The position numbers and the translations under genes are program-made. Shown here piece by piece: positions 1-9,112 of a stretch of DNA of 64,000 nt. Under the pieces are notes generated by a model. That model did no database searches and was not told the origin of the DNA. It saw only the letters and a list, made by a program, of their open reading frames with translations. Source of the DNA: Leptolyngbya ohadii IS1 (GTDB lineage: Bacteria > Cyanobacteriota > Cyanobacteriia > Elainellales > Elainellaceae); NCBI RefSeq assembly GCF_002215035.1, contig NZ_NKFP01000004.1:373726-437725 (forward strand), written 5' to 3'. Position 1 is the first letter of the stretch, and each line of letters opens with the position of its first letter.

Positions 1-5
1 TACCT

Positions 6-85
6 AGTCGAACACCTGTCAGTTGAATATATACCAGCCAAGCATTACCAGTTAAACACTCGCAATTAAGCTTTTGCAGTTGAAC
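6..85. repeat. Degenerate tandem array, 14-bp period, about six units
   Basis: Units start near 6, 20, 35, 49, 63 and 77 (spacings 14, 15, 14, 14, 14). The clearest copies are cagttgaat, cagttaaac, caattaagc and cagttgaac, each followed by about five variable bases. The unit near 35 is weak. Nothing reads through it as a protein. The rest of 86-293 holds no gene I can support. Confidence 0.6.
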
Positions 86-293
86 AATCAACCGGATCCT
101 GGGGCGGGCAGCGAACGCTGTAATGATTTTGCTTAAACTATTCGCAAACCAGGGGTAGATCGCTAAACTATAGGCTAGCAGCATTCATGTGAACTGGGAA
201 TGAGGTGGTAAGCGTGGCAGTTGCTCTCATCCTCATTGTTCTTAATGCCAATCATAATCGAATTATGTCAAGGGAGTCCTCCGGAGGTCAGCA

Positions 294-899
294 ATGAGCG
301 ATATGAATCCCTACGAGCAGCTAGGGGTGGATGAAGATTCGTCATTCGACGAGATCCAGTCGGCAAAGAATCGCCTGGTAGAGGCTTGCAGCGAACGGAA
401 GCAGATTGAGGCGCTTGAAGCCGCCTACGATGCCATTCTGATGGATCGACTCCGCCTCCGACAGGAGGGCAAGATTAAAGTGCCCGATCGGATTCGCTTT
501 CCCGAAAAATTAGCAGAACCGATTCCGCCGTCGGCACCCGTTATATCTCAGCAGACGCCCAATTGGCTTCAGCAGTTTCTAGACGCCCCCAGCCGGAACG
601 AGCTTTTGCTGCCCGCAGGACTGTTTCTGGCGGCTGGATTACTCAGCCTGGTGATGGAGCCTGCCCTGCCGCTAGCGCTGGCAATCTGCCTCAGTATTTA
701 TTTTCTTAATCGCAAAGAGAATAAATTTCTGCGGGCAACCCTGATTACGCTGCTGGGGCTGGTGGTTGGGGTTGTGGCGGGTACTCAGCTTGCAAACTTA
801 CTTTTGCCCCAACTGGGTTCCCTGTCACTCACGACGGACAGTTTTGCGGCGATCGTTACCTGCCTGATTCTCTGGCTCACCGCGAGCTTCTTACGTTAG
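294..899 (+). CDS. CPP1-like (DUF3353) J-like membrane protein
   Basis: This 201-residue protein has a J-domain-like N-terminus (residues about 5-60, NPYEQLGVDEDSS onward) without the HPD motif needed to stimulate Hsp70. Four hydrophobic segments follow (about 100-120, 124-139, 147-170, 180-200). The layout matches the CPP1 family, whose plant member protects protochlorophyllide oxidoreductase in plastids; the cyanobacterial role is less clear. A strong GGAGG lies just upstream of the ATG, which supports the start. It is probably a thylakoid or plasma membrane holdase-like protein. It stands alone, convergent with the VUT transporter gene that ends 50 bp downstream. Confidence 0.85.
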   Translation: MSDMNPYEQLGVDEDSSFDEIQSAKNRLVEACSERKQIEALEAAYDAILMDRLRLRQEGKIKVPDRIRFPEKLAEPIPPSAPVISQQTPNWLQQFLDAPSRNELLLPAGLFLAAGLLSLVMEPALPLALAICLSIYFLNRKENKFLRATLITLLGLVVGVVAGTQLANLLLPQLGSLSLTTDSFAAIVTCLILWLTASFLR

Positions 900-948
900 C
901 CAACGGGGAACGGGTCGGAAACGGGTTGGAAAGGGGAAAGGGGTGGTG

Positions 949-1482
949 CTAGCTTTGCTGTTCACCCTGCATTGAGCCAGGCTGACGGTTGCGGTAGAGG
1001 GCAGTTACGGCTCCAATCAAATATTTCACCAGCGTCTCGCCTACCAGCAGTGCCGCAATCTGGTCGGGCGGCAGTTCACCCCAAAAGGCAATCAGGGTAA
1101 ACAGCAGGGTATCGAGCGGAATGGAAACCGCATTGCTTCCGGCAACTCGCACCAGCCACGATCGCTGAATGAGCTTCTGGTAGACTTCGGTATCGGCAGT
1201 CTCGGAAACCATAATGGCAATGAACGACGCCAGAATGATTCGCATTGGCACGCCCAGCACCGAACTCATGAGGACATTCGCGAAGGCGGCAACGGCGATC
1301 GTGCTGTAAACCCAGACTCGACCTGCATGGTGGAGTCGATCGCGCAGGGTAAACGTTGCTCCAAATACAAAGGTTCCCAGTGCAACCTGCCCAAAAATCG
1401 GCAGCGGAATAAACCACTCCGGCGTTGTGGTGTAGTTGGCAACCAGGACTGCCAGGATGTAAATCAGGCTTTGCCAAATCAT
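949..1482 (-). CDS. VUT family (YhhQ/DUF165-like) transporter
   Basis: The 177-residue protein is almost entirely hydrophobic, with five to six predicted membrane helices and the charged loop FTLRDRLHHAG between helices 2 and 3 that is typical of YhhQ/VUT proteins. Characterised members import queuosine precursors such as preQ0. The central SETADTEVYQKL and RVAGSNAVSIPLDT stretches also fit the family. No queuosine gene lies nearby, so the substrate is inferred from the family only. The start at 1482 begins directly with a membrane helix. The gene is monocistronic by spacing. Confidence 0.8.
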   Translation of the reverse strand: MIWQSLIYILAVLVANYTTTPEWFIPLPIFGQVALGTFVFGATFTLRDRLHHAGRVWVYSTIAVAAFANVLMSSVLGVPMRIILASFIAIMVSETADTEVYQKLIQRSWLVRVAGSNAVSIPLDTLLFTLIAFWGELPPDQIAALLVGETLVKYLIGAVTALYRNRQPGSMQGEQQS

Positions 1483-1575
1483 AGATAACGAGTGAGGTAG
1501 ATAGGTGAGTCAGATTTCTAGCTCTATGCAGTCTACCTTTTGTTTTGGTGCGTTGCCTGGTAAACACAGCAACGC

Positions 1576-1995
1576 CTAATTTGCTTCCTCGGCTTCGATC
1601 TCCTGCTGGGATTTTCCAGTAAACAGCCCTGCCTTAAACAGAAAATCAAGCTGGGCAGAACGAGACGTGGATGCACTGGATGCCATAGAGCTGGCAGCGG
1701 CACTGCTTCCCGGAATCACAACCACCTGGTGACAGAGGATTGCCATCAAGCAGGAACAGAGGGCAAGCAGACAAAAATCCAGATTGCGGGTGGAGTGAAG
1801 CCATCCCAGCCCAGGAAGACCCGCTTGATAGATAGGCATTTCCCGATGAGCCAACTGGGACTGACGACGAGCCGCGATCGGCATGGATTTTCTGCCGTAG
1901 TCCTGGCTGAATTGCTCAGCGATCGAGTCCGGCTGGCAAACATCAGCAGAGAATGCAGAATTCGGAGTCAGAGAATAGGATTTCACAGTTTCCAC
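1576..1995 (-). CDS. Hypothetical protein with one membrane segment
   Basis: I do not recognise this 139-residue ORF. It has a polar N-terminal half, one hydrophobic segment (about residues 73-95, FCLLALCSCLMAILC), an Ala/Ser-rich linker and an acidic tail ending IEAEEAN. The C-terminal FLFKAGLFTGKSQQEIEAEEA looks like a real amphipathic tail rather than noise. Shorter competing ORFs overlap it on both strands. Coding status rests on length, HIP1-like sites and the clean gap on both sides, so it is tentative. Confidence 0.5.
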   Translation of the reverse strand: METVKSYSLTPNSAFSADVCQPDSIAEQFSQDYGRKSMPIAARRQSQLAHREMPIYQAGLPGLGWLHSTRNLDFCLLALCSCLMAILCHQVVVIPGSSAAASSMASSASTSRSAQLDFLFKAGLFTGKSQQEIEAEEAN

Positions 1996-2212
1996 GGCAA
2001 TCAGCCCCAGATGGCTCTAAATAAATTGAATCGATTCATTCCCACAGTCCAGTCTAACAAGCTGCCGGACTTTAGCCTGCGGAGGGCTTAAAAGCCGGGG
2101 TTAAATCCGAACTGTCTTTTTGTATACTGCCCATTTTGGACGGGGTAGACCTCATTCTAGTTCCGCGATCGAGATCTTGCTCAGGGGATTCAGGTGGATC
2201 TTCACTCAATTG

Positions 2213-3485
2213 TTACTTCGCGGCATCAGAGGCTTTTGAGTCGCCGTTCTGTTTTGTCACCGTCCACGGGATCAGGGGATCTTGGGCAATCGCCTTAGAA
2301 ACCGCATAGGCTCCGTAGCGATTTAAGTGGCTGGGGTCGGAGAAATAGTCGAGTTGGGTCGTCCACTTTTCGCCCAGATCCCGGAAGATGAGTCCGCGAT
2401 CGCCAAGGCGCTGCTGCACCATGTATTGACGGAAGCTGCGTTCGTGTCGCAGGCGGGCAGGGTCGAGGTAGTCTCGCGTCAGGGGCAGGTTGACGAAGAC
2501 AAGGGGAATTCGCCGTGCCTCGGTAAACTCTAGCAAGGAACTAAGGGCGTCCTCCTGTTCTCCCTGGATGCGGAAATTTTCGTAGTCGCTGTCGTACTGC
2601 CCCAAAACTCTGGCGTGCTTCTGGTAGTAGGTAGCGGGATTGAACTGAATCCCCAGCGACAGAAAACCCTGAAGATCCATCGTCGGCTGTCCCGGTTGCA
2701 GGGTGGTCTGGTCGGGGGAAAAGCTGACCGCTGGCACAGGCTGATCTCCATCCTCTGGCATGAATGCCGTGAGCTGCTGCTGAATCAGGTTTTTAAGGCG
2801 ATCGCGCCCTTCGTAGACGGGAGCCACTTCTGCCAGTTGACCGCTAAACCAGCGATCGATCTGCTGGTATGACTCGGTGAGGGAAGTGCTGAAGGAAAAG
2901 CGGAATCCAGAATTTTCGGCAGGCTGTGCCTCAGTTCCCGTCGTGCTGGGGATGGGGAAGGTTCCGGCAAGAAGCTGGCGATAGGCAGGGGAGGCAACAA
3001 TACCGTTGTAGGTGATATCCGTTGTGCCGCTGTTGAATGCCCGTGCACCGTCCGCCCAGATGATGAGCTTAGGCAACTGTTCGGGGGTGAGAATCCGCTG
3101 CATCAGCAGATCAACCACCTGCACCGTCGCACCGTTGAGTCCCAGGTTAAAGATTTTTAGATCGCGATAGCCCAGCTTGGCGAGTTCCTGTTCGAGGGCG
3201 ATCGGGTCGATACCGCGCAGTGCCCTGGAGCTACCCACAATCAGGACATCGGGGGTTCCCCGCTCCCGCAGGAAGTTGTAGTAAAGCTGAAGCTTCTGGT
3301 CAAGCTGTCGGCTGTTGAAGGTGGGCAGATCTGCCGCCTGTGCCTGAATCTCGAAGGCTGCCTGGTTCAAACGGGCATTGGTAGGCGTGTAGGGCAGCGA
3401 TCGCGAGTTGGGAGCTTTATTTCCAGTCGATTGATTCCCCTGCTCAGGACGGGTAAAGCCCTGGCGGTTGAAGGTGGGCAGATCT
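2213..3485 (-). pseudogene. DUF1574 protein, C-terminal SGNH-like part of a split gene
   Basis: This frame encodes an SGNH/GDSL-like domain: the DVLIVGSSRALRG block resembles block I, and DPSHLNRYG near the end resembles the block V Asp-x-x-His. The frame is open from about 3485, but it offers only TTG (3370) or GTG starts, and no ATG precedes the conserved LNQAAFEIQA and LPTFNSRQLDQKL region. In cyanobacterial DUF1574 proteins this domain normally follows an N-terminal region and a membrane helix, which here are encoded by the adjacent upstream ORF (3494-5383). A 71-bp inverted copy of part of this coding sequence sits exactly between the two halves and breaks the frame. I read the pair as one disrupted gene or an assembly fold-back. 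An independent 385-residue protein from TTG 3370 cannot be excluded. Confidence 0.7.
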
Positions 3486-3547
3486 GCCCACCTTCAACAG
3501 CCGACAGCTTGACCAGAAGCTTCAGCTTTACTACAACTTCCTGCGGG
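3265..3547. repeat. 71-bp perfect inverted repeat with palindromic inner junction
   Basis: Positions 3265-3335 and 3477-3547 are exact reverse complements over 71 bp, and after one mismatch the match continues for 6 more bases. The 141 bp between them are not repeated, except that the 22 bp at 3314-3335 recur in direct orientation at 3467-3488. This makes 3467-3498 a perfect 32-bp palindrome centred on AGATCT. The outer junction has microhomology (ccccgcNcccgcagg). This is the footprint of template switching, or of a chimeric read join. It splits the DUF1574 reading frame. Confidence 0.95.
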
Positions 3548-5383
3548 GGCGGGGTGATTGCGGAGCCAGTTCAGGAGGAGCCAGTTGCCCTGCACCATCA
3601 GCAACAGTCCGATCGCACCCCAGATCAGACCGACTTTGGTGCCCTGGTAGCTTACCTCTCCGGGGAGGGCGGCGCGTTGGGGCTGTTCGGTAGTAGCAGG
3701 GACGAAGATTTGCGATCGGGTCAGGAGTTGGCGGAGCTGGTAGCCGCACTGCTGCCGAAATTCCCGCCAGGAGGTTTGCAGATCCGTCGGAGTCAGATCG
3801 GGGCGATAGATCGGTTCAGCGGAGGAGGGCATGAGCTGATCCACCTGGGCGGCAGCGAATTCGGGCATGACTTCGGGAACCCACCGCTGGCGAGGCAGAA
3901 AGTCGATTCCACTGCTCCACAGAGGTTTCTTTTGTCCGGCTCTGCGTCCGTAAATCCGAATCCCTGATAGGTTGGACAGCTTGAGCTGCTGCAAAAACTT
4001 GGTGACTGCCGCGTTAACCTGCCGCTGGTCGGGACAGACCGCCGCCTCGCACATCAGATGCAGCAAAATCTTCGGCTCTGCCCCCGGCTCATTTTTGACA
4101 TTGGGGTCGGGTTTGGGCAGCAGCAGCAAACGAATGCCGCCTATCGTCAAATAGCGATCGAGGCTCGGATTGAGCAGGCGATGCAGCAAAAATGCTACCG
4201 CTTCCCAGTCGCCCCGCTGTGCCAGAGTCAGGGGAGCCTCGGCAAAGGCAGCATGAACCGACGCAGGCAAAGGCAACCACTCGACCCATCCCGGCATATC
4301 GGGCGCAGTTTCGGGACCGTAGAGCGTGGCGGCATGGATGCCCTGAGGTCCGATCGCCTCCAGTGCGAGGGCGACTTCTGCCTTGAGACGCTTTTGATCC
4401 GCTTCAGAGAGGGAAGGGACGATCGATTCAGCAGGGTTTGAGACGGTCTGCCATGCCGTGCAGAGGTGCAGCGTGATATCGGTCAGCGTCGCTTTGGTAA
4501 CTTCCAGTCCCCAGGCGGCGAGATCCTGGTTCAGCAGCCGTTGGATTGCCTCCACATCGCCCCAGCGTGCCCACTCGCGCAGCATTTCCGTCGCGGGGGT
4601 GAGATCGACGCGCAGCAGCCAATCGGGATGGGTTTCGCCCTGCACCTGGAAGAGGACGATCGCATCTCGATAGCCCTCAATTTCGATTTCCCGCAGTTTT
4701 TGGGTCACGGGTTCGCCCAGTGCCACCGGATCGAGGCTATAGGCGGCTTCGCAGGCAACCCAGAGTCGCTTGGCTGTCCAGGTATCCTGAATCGGGGTAT
4801 CGGTGGAATAAATGGCGGTGGGCGGTGAGTAGGCAACGGTCTTGGCACTCACCCGGACTCCCACTCCCCAATGGCTGAGGGTTTCGCTCAGATAGCTGGC
4901 GATCGCCATTTCCTCTCCCCGTTTGGCAAGGCTGAGGTTCGACAGTGCCAGGACAGCGGTGTCTTCAGGTTGCGGGGTCGGTTTGGACGGAGTGACTTTT
5001 GGGGTTGGAATTGAAGTGGCTTCGGGCGTTACTTCCGGGACGGTTTCCCCAGAGGCAATCTGCTGGAGATGGCGATCGAGCTGATTCAGATAAATCGCTG
5101 CCGTCCACAGGGGGCGACGCTGACCGGGATTGCAGGCGTAAAGCTGAAGCTGGTAGATCGGGGGCTGATCGTCGGGTAAAAGCTGATTGAGGTTGGTTTC
5201 CTGAAGTGCCGGAATCAGCCATTGCAGGGTTTCTGTACGGTCTGGACAAATGGGCTGCTCGATTAGCAGATGCAGCTTATTGCCCCGCAGCCGAAACTTC
5301 ACGCGCAGTTGGCGTTGCGCGATCGTCTGATAAATCCATTGCTCAAGGGGCGATCGAGGAGAGTTGGCGGTTGCGTTAGACAT
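3494..5383 (-). pseudogene. DUF1574 protein, N-terminal part of a split gene
   Basis: The frame encodes 629 residues built from about four copies of one roughly 130-residue domain. The first (LHLLIEQPICPDR) and last (LLHLMCEAAVCPDQR) are clearest, each followed by an IYGR/LYACNPGQ..PLW strand pair. A Pro/Thr-rich linker (about 120-145) follows the first copy, and a membrane helix (GLIWGAIGLLLMVQGNWLLL) lies near residue 595. The last 17 or so residues, from SCSKAEASG to the stop, are read from the inverted 71-bp copy of the SGNH coding sequence and so cannot be native. The natural continuation appears to be the 2213-3485 frame. An array of GTTAAC motifs lies immediately upstream. Confidence 0.75.
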
Positions 5384-5412
5384 TGATACCCTGGCGTGTC
5401 GAATTCGCTAAG

Positions 5413-5482
5413 GTTGATTCACTATGGTTAACCTATGGGTTAACGAGTGTGGGTTAACTTGAGAGTTAACTGGGTTGTTAAG
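5413..5482. repeat. GTTAAC array, six units at 12-14 bp
   Basis: Palindromic GTTAAC occurs at 5427, 5439, 5453 and 5465, flanked by variants GTTGAT (5413) and GTTAAG (5477). Spacings are 14, 12, 14, 12 and 12. It ends 30 bp upstream of the DUF1574 ATG (5383, minus strand), so an operator array is possible. The rest of 5483-5824 shows no gene. It may instead be one more of the short-period spacer arrays seen across the window. Confidence 0.75.
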
Positions 5483-5824
5483 CTGGCAGGTGCATCACCT
5501 TTCAGGCTCATAGCATACTCGGATTCTGCTCAAATGATGCACAAGGTTTTGAATTCAGCGAGGAATTTTATCTCAAAAGTCGTTGAAACAATTGGCTCGC
5601 CGTTGGGCTAACCGTTGGCTGGAATTCATCTGGAGTCTGTTGGGAACGTCCTGGTATCCTGGTTGTCTTTTCCTGCAATAGCGCACTCTAGCCGGAGAGA
5701 TTCGCAGATATTAGCCCTGCCATCGATCACCAGATATCCCGAAAACACTGACAATAGCAGTTGATTGGTTCTGCGAATCAATATTGTCAGATCTGCTTTC
5801 TGAAACTTGCTTTCAATTTACCGA

Positions 5825-6097
5825 ATGTTTCGTCCTATGACAAAAGAATCTCCCTTCGACCCAAAATCTGACCCAAGAGCTGACGCCAATCGCGCAAAGG
5901 TTCCAACCAGCCTGCTGCTGAGTCTGGGCACGATTCCGGTACTGGCTGTCCTAATCGGCAGTAAAGCTATCCTGCAAGCGATGCGGGAAATTGGGGAAGC
6001 CAGCGAAGAGCTTTTTAGGGGCGATCGACTCCCCATTCTAGAAACCCAGAATCTAGAAAAAGACACGAGCCGGGTTCATTCAGAAAGCAGTAATTAG
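5825..6097 (+). CDS. Small single-pass membrane protein, unknown function
   Basis: The 90-residue product (ATG 5825; alternatives are TTG 5807 and ATG 5837) has a short charged N-terminus, one hydrophobic segment (about residues 28-48, SLLLSLGTIPVLAVLIGSKA) and an acidic C-terminal tail. Similar small proteins are common in cyanobacterial genomes, but I cannot assign a function. It ends at a dispersed palindromic element just before the convergent GST gene. Confidence 0.6.
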   Translation: MFRPMTKESPFDPKSDPRADANRAKVPTSLLLSLGTIPVLAVLIGSKAILQAMREIGEASEELFRGDRLPILETQNLEKDTSRVHSESSN

Positions 6098-6138
6098 CGA
6101 TCCGCCTGTGGCGGTTGCGCGAAGCGGTCGCTTCAGCC
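6094..6138. repeat. Dispersed GC-rich palindromic element
   Basis: ccgcctgtggcgg and gcgaagcggtcgcttc form two adjacent hairpins between convergent genes. It resembles the 52866-52938 tandem element (gcacagcggc and cgctacggctg words) and is typical of small palindromic repeats scattered in cyanobacterial genomes. It could also end transcription from both sides, although no clear T-run follows. Confidence 0.5.
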
Positions 6139-6843
6139 CGGCTGTCCCGATAGTGCCCTCATGCGCTGACGGCGACGACGCTCCCAAATTTTCGGCATGA
6201 CTTTAATCCAACGCTTGAAGCCGCTCCATTCTTCGGGGGTGAGAGCGATCTGTTGCCAGGTTGGGCGAGACAGCAATTGATCTGACCAGGCTTCAAGTTT
6301 GGGATAGGCAGCGAACCCCACACCTAAATCCGGCAATCGATGGACGAGGGTTCCGGCGACAATTTCTGCTAGCGTGAGCCGATCGCCTGCAAAGTAGCGA
6401 TTGTCTCCCAGCAGATTTTCCAGAAAGCTGAGCGTGTTGATTGCCCGCAGCCGAGCGTACTTCCATTCCTCCGAGGCTTCATTTGCTGCAATGTCGTTTT
6501 CATCGTAAGCAATCAGCCTCAGTAGCGCAGGCAGGAGTTCGCTGAAGGTGACAGACTGTACCATCCGCACTTTAGCCAGGGCGATCGCCTCTGTGGGCAG
6601 CAGGGAGGGCGTAGGATAGCGGGCTTCCAGGTAGTCCAGAATTGCCAGCGACTCAATAATCTGAAACTCCCCGTCCACCAAGACCGGAACGTGACTAAAC
6701 GGATTCACGGCAAGAAATTCGGGGTCAAACTGTTCGCCGCCCAAATCGATCGGAATTAGCTCAAACGGAAGCTGCTTTTCCAGCAGAGCCAGCCAGACAG
6801 GACGGGCATAGGCAGAGGGACGAGCGTAGTAGAGTTTCAGCAC
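6133..6843 (-). CDS. Glutathione S-transferase family protein
   Basis: The 236-residue protein has the thioredoxin-fold N-terminal domain (residues 1-78) with ARPSAYARP at the active-site loop, the cis-Pro motif HVPVLVDG and the glutathione-binding ESLAI. An all-helical C-terminal domain contains the N-capping region RLTLAEIVAGTLVHRL. It probably conjugates or reduces electrophiles with glutathione in the cytoplasm. A 14-bp palindrome 32 bp upstream of its ATG is identical to one before the adjacent TetR gene, so TetR very probably represses it. The basic C-terminal tail (ERRRRQRMRAL) is unusual. Confidence 0.88.
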   Translation of the reverse strand: MLKLYYARPSAYARPVWLALLEKQLPFELIPIDLGGEQFDPEFLAVNPFSHVPVLVDGEFQIIESLAILDYLEARYPTPSLLPTEAIALAKVRMVQSVTFSELLPALLRLIAYDENDIAANEASEEWKYARLRAINTLSFLENLLGDNRYFAGDRLTLAEIVAGTLVHRLPDLGVGFAAYPKLEAWSDQLLSRPTWQQIALTPEEWSGFKRWIKVMPKIWERRRRQRMRALSGQPG

Positions 6844-6874
6844 GGGTATTTACCTCAAAGTCACGATTGATTAA

Positions 6875-6888
6875 AGACCGATCGGTCT
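6875..6888. promoter_or_regulatory. TetR-type operator before the GST gene
   Basis: Perfect palindrome AGACCGATCGGTCT followed by GTTTTA. The same 20 bp occur at 7534-7553 upstream of the TetR gene. It lies 32 bp upstream of the GST start codon. Confidence 0.85.
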
Positions 6889-6918
6889 GTTTTAGGGTAA
6901 AAAAATTTAGCCGAAGAT

Positions 6919-7515
6919 TTAGTCAGACATAGCAAGCTGCCGGACATAGGCTTCAAGGTGAGCGATAGCCTGCTGCAAATAGGAAGTATCGCCATACAGC
7001 TTTGTCAGCATCACCGCTCCTTCGATCGTTGCGATCAAAATGGTGGCAACCTGCTCAGCTTTCAAGGTAGGGAGTAATTCGCCGCGGACAATACCTTTTT
7101 CGACAATTTGCAGAATAAGACTCCGCCAGTCGTTCATGGCTCGCTGTGCCCGATCGCGCAGGGCAGGATGGGTATCGTCGCTCTCCACGGCCGTATTCAA
7201 AATCGGACAGCCTCCCGGCACAGGCGGATCGTCCAGAATATTGGCGTGAACGCTCAGGAGAGCAATCAGGCGATCGACGGCATGACGTTTTCCTTGTAAG
7301 GCAATCCTGAACCGCTGCCGCATCCGATCGACCGCGAAATCAAACGCTTCAATCGCCAGCTCATCCTTGCTGCGAAAGTGGTTATAAATTCCGCCCTTCT
7401 GCAAGCCAGTCGCCTGCATTAAATCCGCCATCGAAGACCCGGCAAATCCCTGCTGATTAAACAGAGCTGCCGCCTGCTTGATGATTCTTGCTTTGGTTTC
7501 TTCAGCTTTTGGCAT
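6919..7515 (-). CDS. TetR/AcrR family transcriptional regulator
   Basis: Translation from ATG 7515 gives 198 residues (MPKAEETKARII). An upstream in-frame start at 7596 would run through the operator and is rejected. The N-terminal helix-turn-helix (about residues 8-54, ALFNQQGFAGSSMADLMQATGLQKGGIYNHF split over the two recognition helices) is canonical. The C-terminal half carries the GGCPILNTAVESDD motif of a common TetR ligand-domain subgroup. It sits 76 bp upstream of the GST gene on the same strand. Both genes have the same operator, pointing to autorepression plus control of the GST by an electrophile or similar ligand. Confidence 0.9.
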   Translation of the reverse strand: MPKAEETKARIIKQAAALFNQQGFAGSSMADLMQATGLQKGGIYNHFRSKDELAIEAFDFAVDRMRQRFRIALQGKRHAVDRLIALLSVHANILDDPPVPGGCPILNTAVESDDTHPALRDRAQRAMNDWRSLILQIVEKGIVRGELLPTLKAEQVATILIATIEGAVMLTKLYGDTSYLQQAIAHLEAYVRQLAMSD

Positions 7516-7533
7516 TGGTTGAGGGTCTTTTTC

Positions 7534-7547
7534 AGACCGATCGGTCT
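7534..7547. promoter_or_regulatory. TetR-type operator before the TetR gene
   Basis: AGACCGATCGGTCT followed by GTTTTA, identical to 6875-6894. It is 19 bp upstream of the TetR start codon, consistent with autorepression. Confidence 0.85.
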
Positions 7548-7602
7548 GTTTTAATTTAGCAGAGAAAATGGGGGTAGACAAGATCGAACAAATCAACCTG
7601 TC

Positions 7603-8856
7603 TCAAACCATTCCCTGCAATACCTGCTCGTACCGATCGCCTGCCCGTTCCCAGGTAAATTCCTGCTCCACCATCGATCGGGCTGCGTGGGACAACTGCT
7701 GTCGCAGGTCTGGATTTTCAAACAGTTGACTAATCGCTTCTAGATACTCCTCGATTCGATTGGCGCGAAGTGCCCGTAAAGAAGATTCTCCAGCCGGAAC
7801 AGACCCATCCACGGATAAGCCTTCTAAGCCGCGATCGCTGCCGACGACCGGAACCCCTGCCGCCATTGCTTCCAGGGTTTTGTTTTTGATGCCGAAGCCT
7901 GTGCGGAGGGGAATTACACAGACGGTTGCCTGATGGAGCTCCTGGGCGATCGAATTTACCTGTCCGGTGACGATCACGCCGGGTCGCGCCGCTAATTCCT
8001 GAACGGCAGGGACGGGACGAGCGCCCACAATCCGAAAGACGGCATCCGGGTATCGCTGCTGGAGCTGGGGCAGTACCTCGATCGCAAAAAATCGGGCGGC
8101 ATCAATATTGTGGGAGGCATCCATCGCGCCGACAAAAACAAGAGTTCTTCCACCCAGATCGGACGATCGCATCGGGAATTTTGCCAGATCCACACCGTTG
8201 GGAATTACGGGGATAAAACCTTTTGCGCCCAGATTAATTAGCTCTTGCCGATCGTCTGGGGTTGTCACCACGATCTCAGAGAATTTTTGGCAGTAGCGAC
8301 GTTCGTAGCGACGAAGCAGGGGCAGGTAGAGGCGGTCGCGCCAGGGGTGGGAAGCAGCTTGGGTTTGCAGGTGGTCTCGCGTCCAGGCATAGACGGAGCT
8401 GTGGACATCGACGATCGTGCGAATCTGCTTTCGGAATTCCGGTCGAATATAGATTTCGTTAACGCTGTGTTCGCAGGAGATCACATCAAACTTGCCATCG
8501 GCAACGGCACGATCGACCCAGGCTTGCAGGTCGGTTGAGTAGCGGTGCAGCACGTTCGGCGGAGTCTGACTGATCCAGGCTTGTCCGAAGCGCATTGCCC
8601 GTCCTAAAAGCTTTGCTGAAATGCCTTGCGGCTCCTCCGGCAGGGGAAAGATCACCAGTTGCGGGACGATCGATCGCAGTGCCTCCACTTCCACATCCGT
8701 TACGCCCGAATGCCGCTGGGTAACAAGCGTGACCGAATGCCGCTGCGCCAAATGCTGAAGCAAATAGAACGTCCGAATCTCCGTGCCTCCCTGGCTGGGC
8801 GGATAGGGAAAGGTCGAAGACAGCATCAAAATTCGCAGGGGTTGCCGTTGGCTCAT
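7603..8856 (-). CDS. Glycosyltransferase family 4-like
   Basis: The 417-residue protein has the two Rossmann-like domains of GT-B enzymes. The N-terminal acceptor domain starts ILMLSSTFPYPPSQGGTEIR. The C-terminal nucleotide-sugar domain has LVFVGAMDASHNID, a VTGQV turn and GFGIKNKTLEAMAAGVPVV, the Glu-x7-Glu motif. It probably adds a sugar to a cell-surface glycan at the cytoplasmic face of the membrane; donor and acceptor are unknown. It ends 88 bp upstream of the TetR gene with no evident link to it. Confidence 0.88.
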   Translation of the reverse strand: MSQRQPLRILMLSSTFPYPPSQGGTEIRTFYLLQHLAQRHSVTLVTQRHSGVTDVEVEALRSIVPQLVIFPLPEEPQGISAKLLGRAMRFGQAWISQTPPNVLHRYSTDLQAWVDRAVADGKFDVISCEHSVNEIYIRPEFRKQIRTIVDVHSSVYAWTRDHLQTQAASHPWRDRLYLPLLRRYERRYCQKFSEIVVTTPDDRQELINLGAKGFIPVIPNGVDLAKFPMRSSDLGGRTLVFVGAMDASHNIDAARFFAIEVLPQLQQRYPDAVFRIVGARPVPAVQELAARPGVIVTGQVNSIAQELHQATVCVIPLRTGFGIKNKTLEAMAAGVPVVGSDRGLEGLSVDGSVPAGESSLRALRANRIEEYLEAISQLFENPDLRQQLSHAARSMVEQEFTWERAGDRYEQVLQGMV

Positions 8857-9112
8857 GGGCGAGAACGCGGGATAGATGGCTGGTAAAAATTCGGCGATTG
8901 CATCTGCGGCTCAGTATGCCCAAAAATGCCTGTCTCTCCCCAGTACGCTCTCTGATTCTGTCGATCGCTGCGCCAGCAATTTCTCAGTAGAGGGGCTAGC
9001 TCGCCTGCTGCAAGCCGAAGGCAAGGTGGAGTTCTTTCCGGTGTAACGTTAGTTCGATCGCCTTTCGGGAACACTACCGCTAATCTCAAAAAATCCGATT
9101 CAGGTTTTCCCT

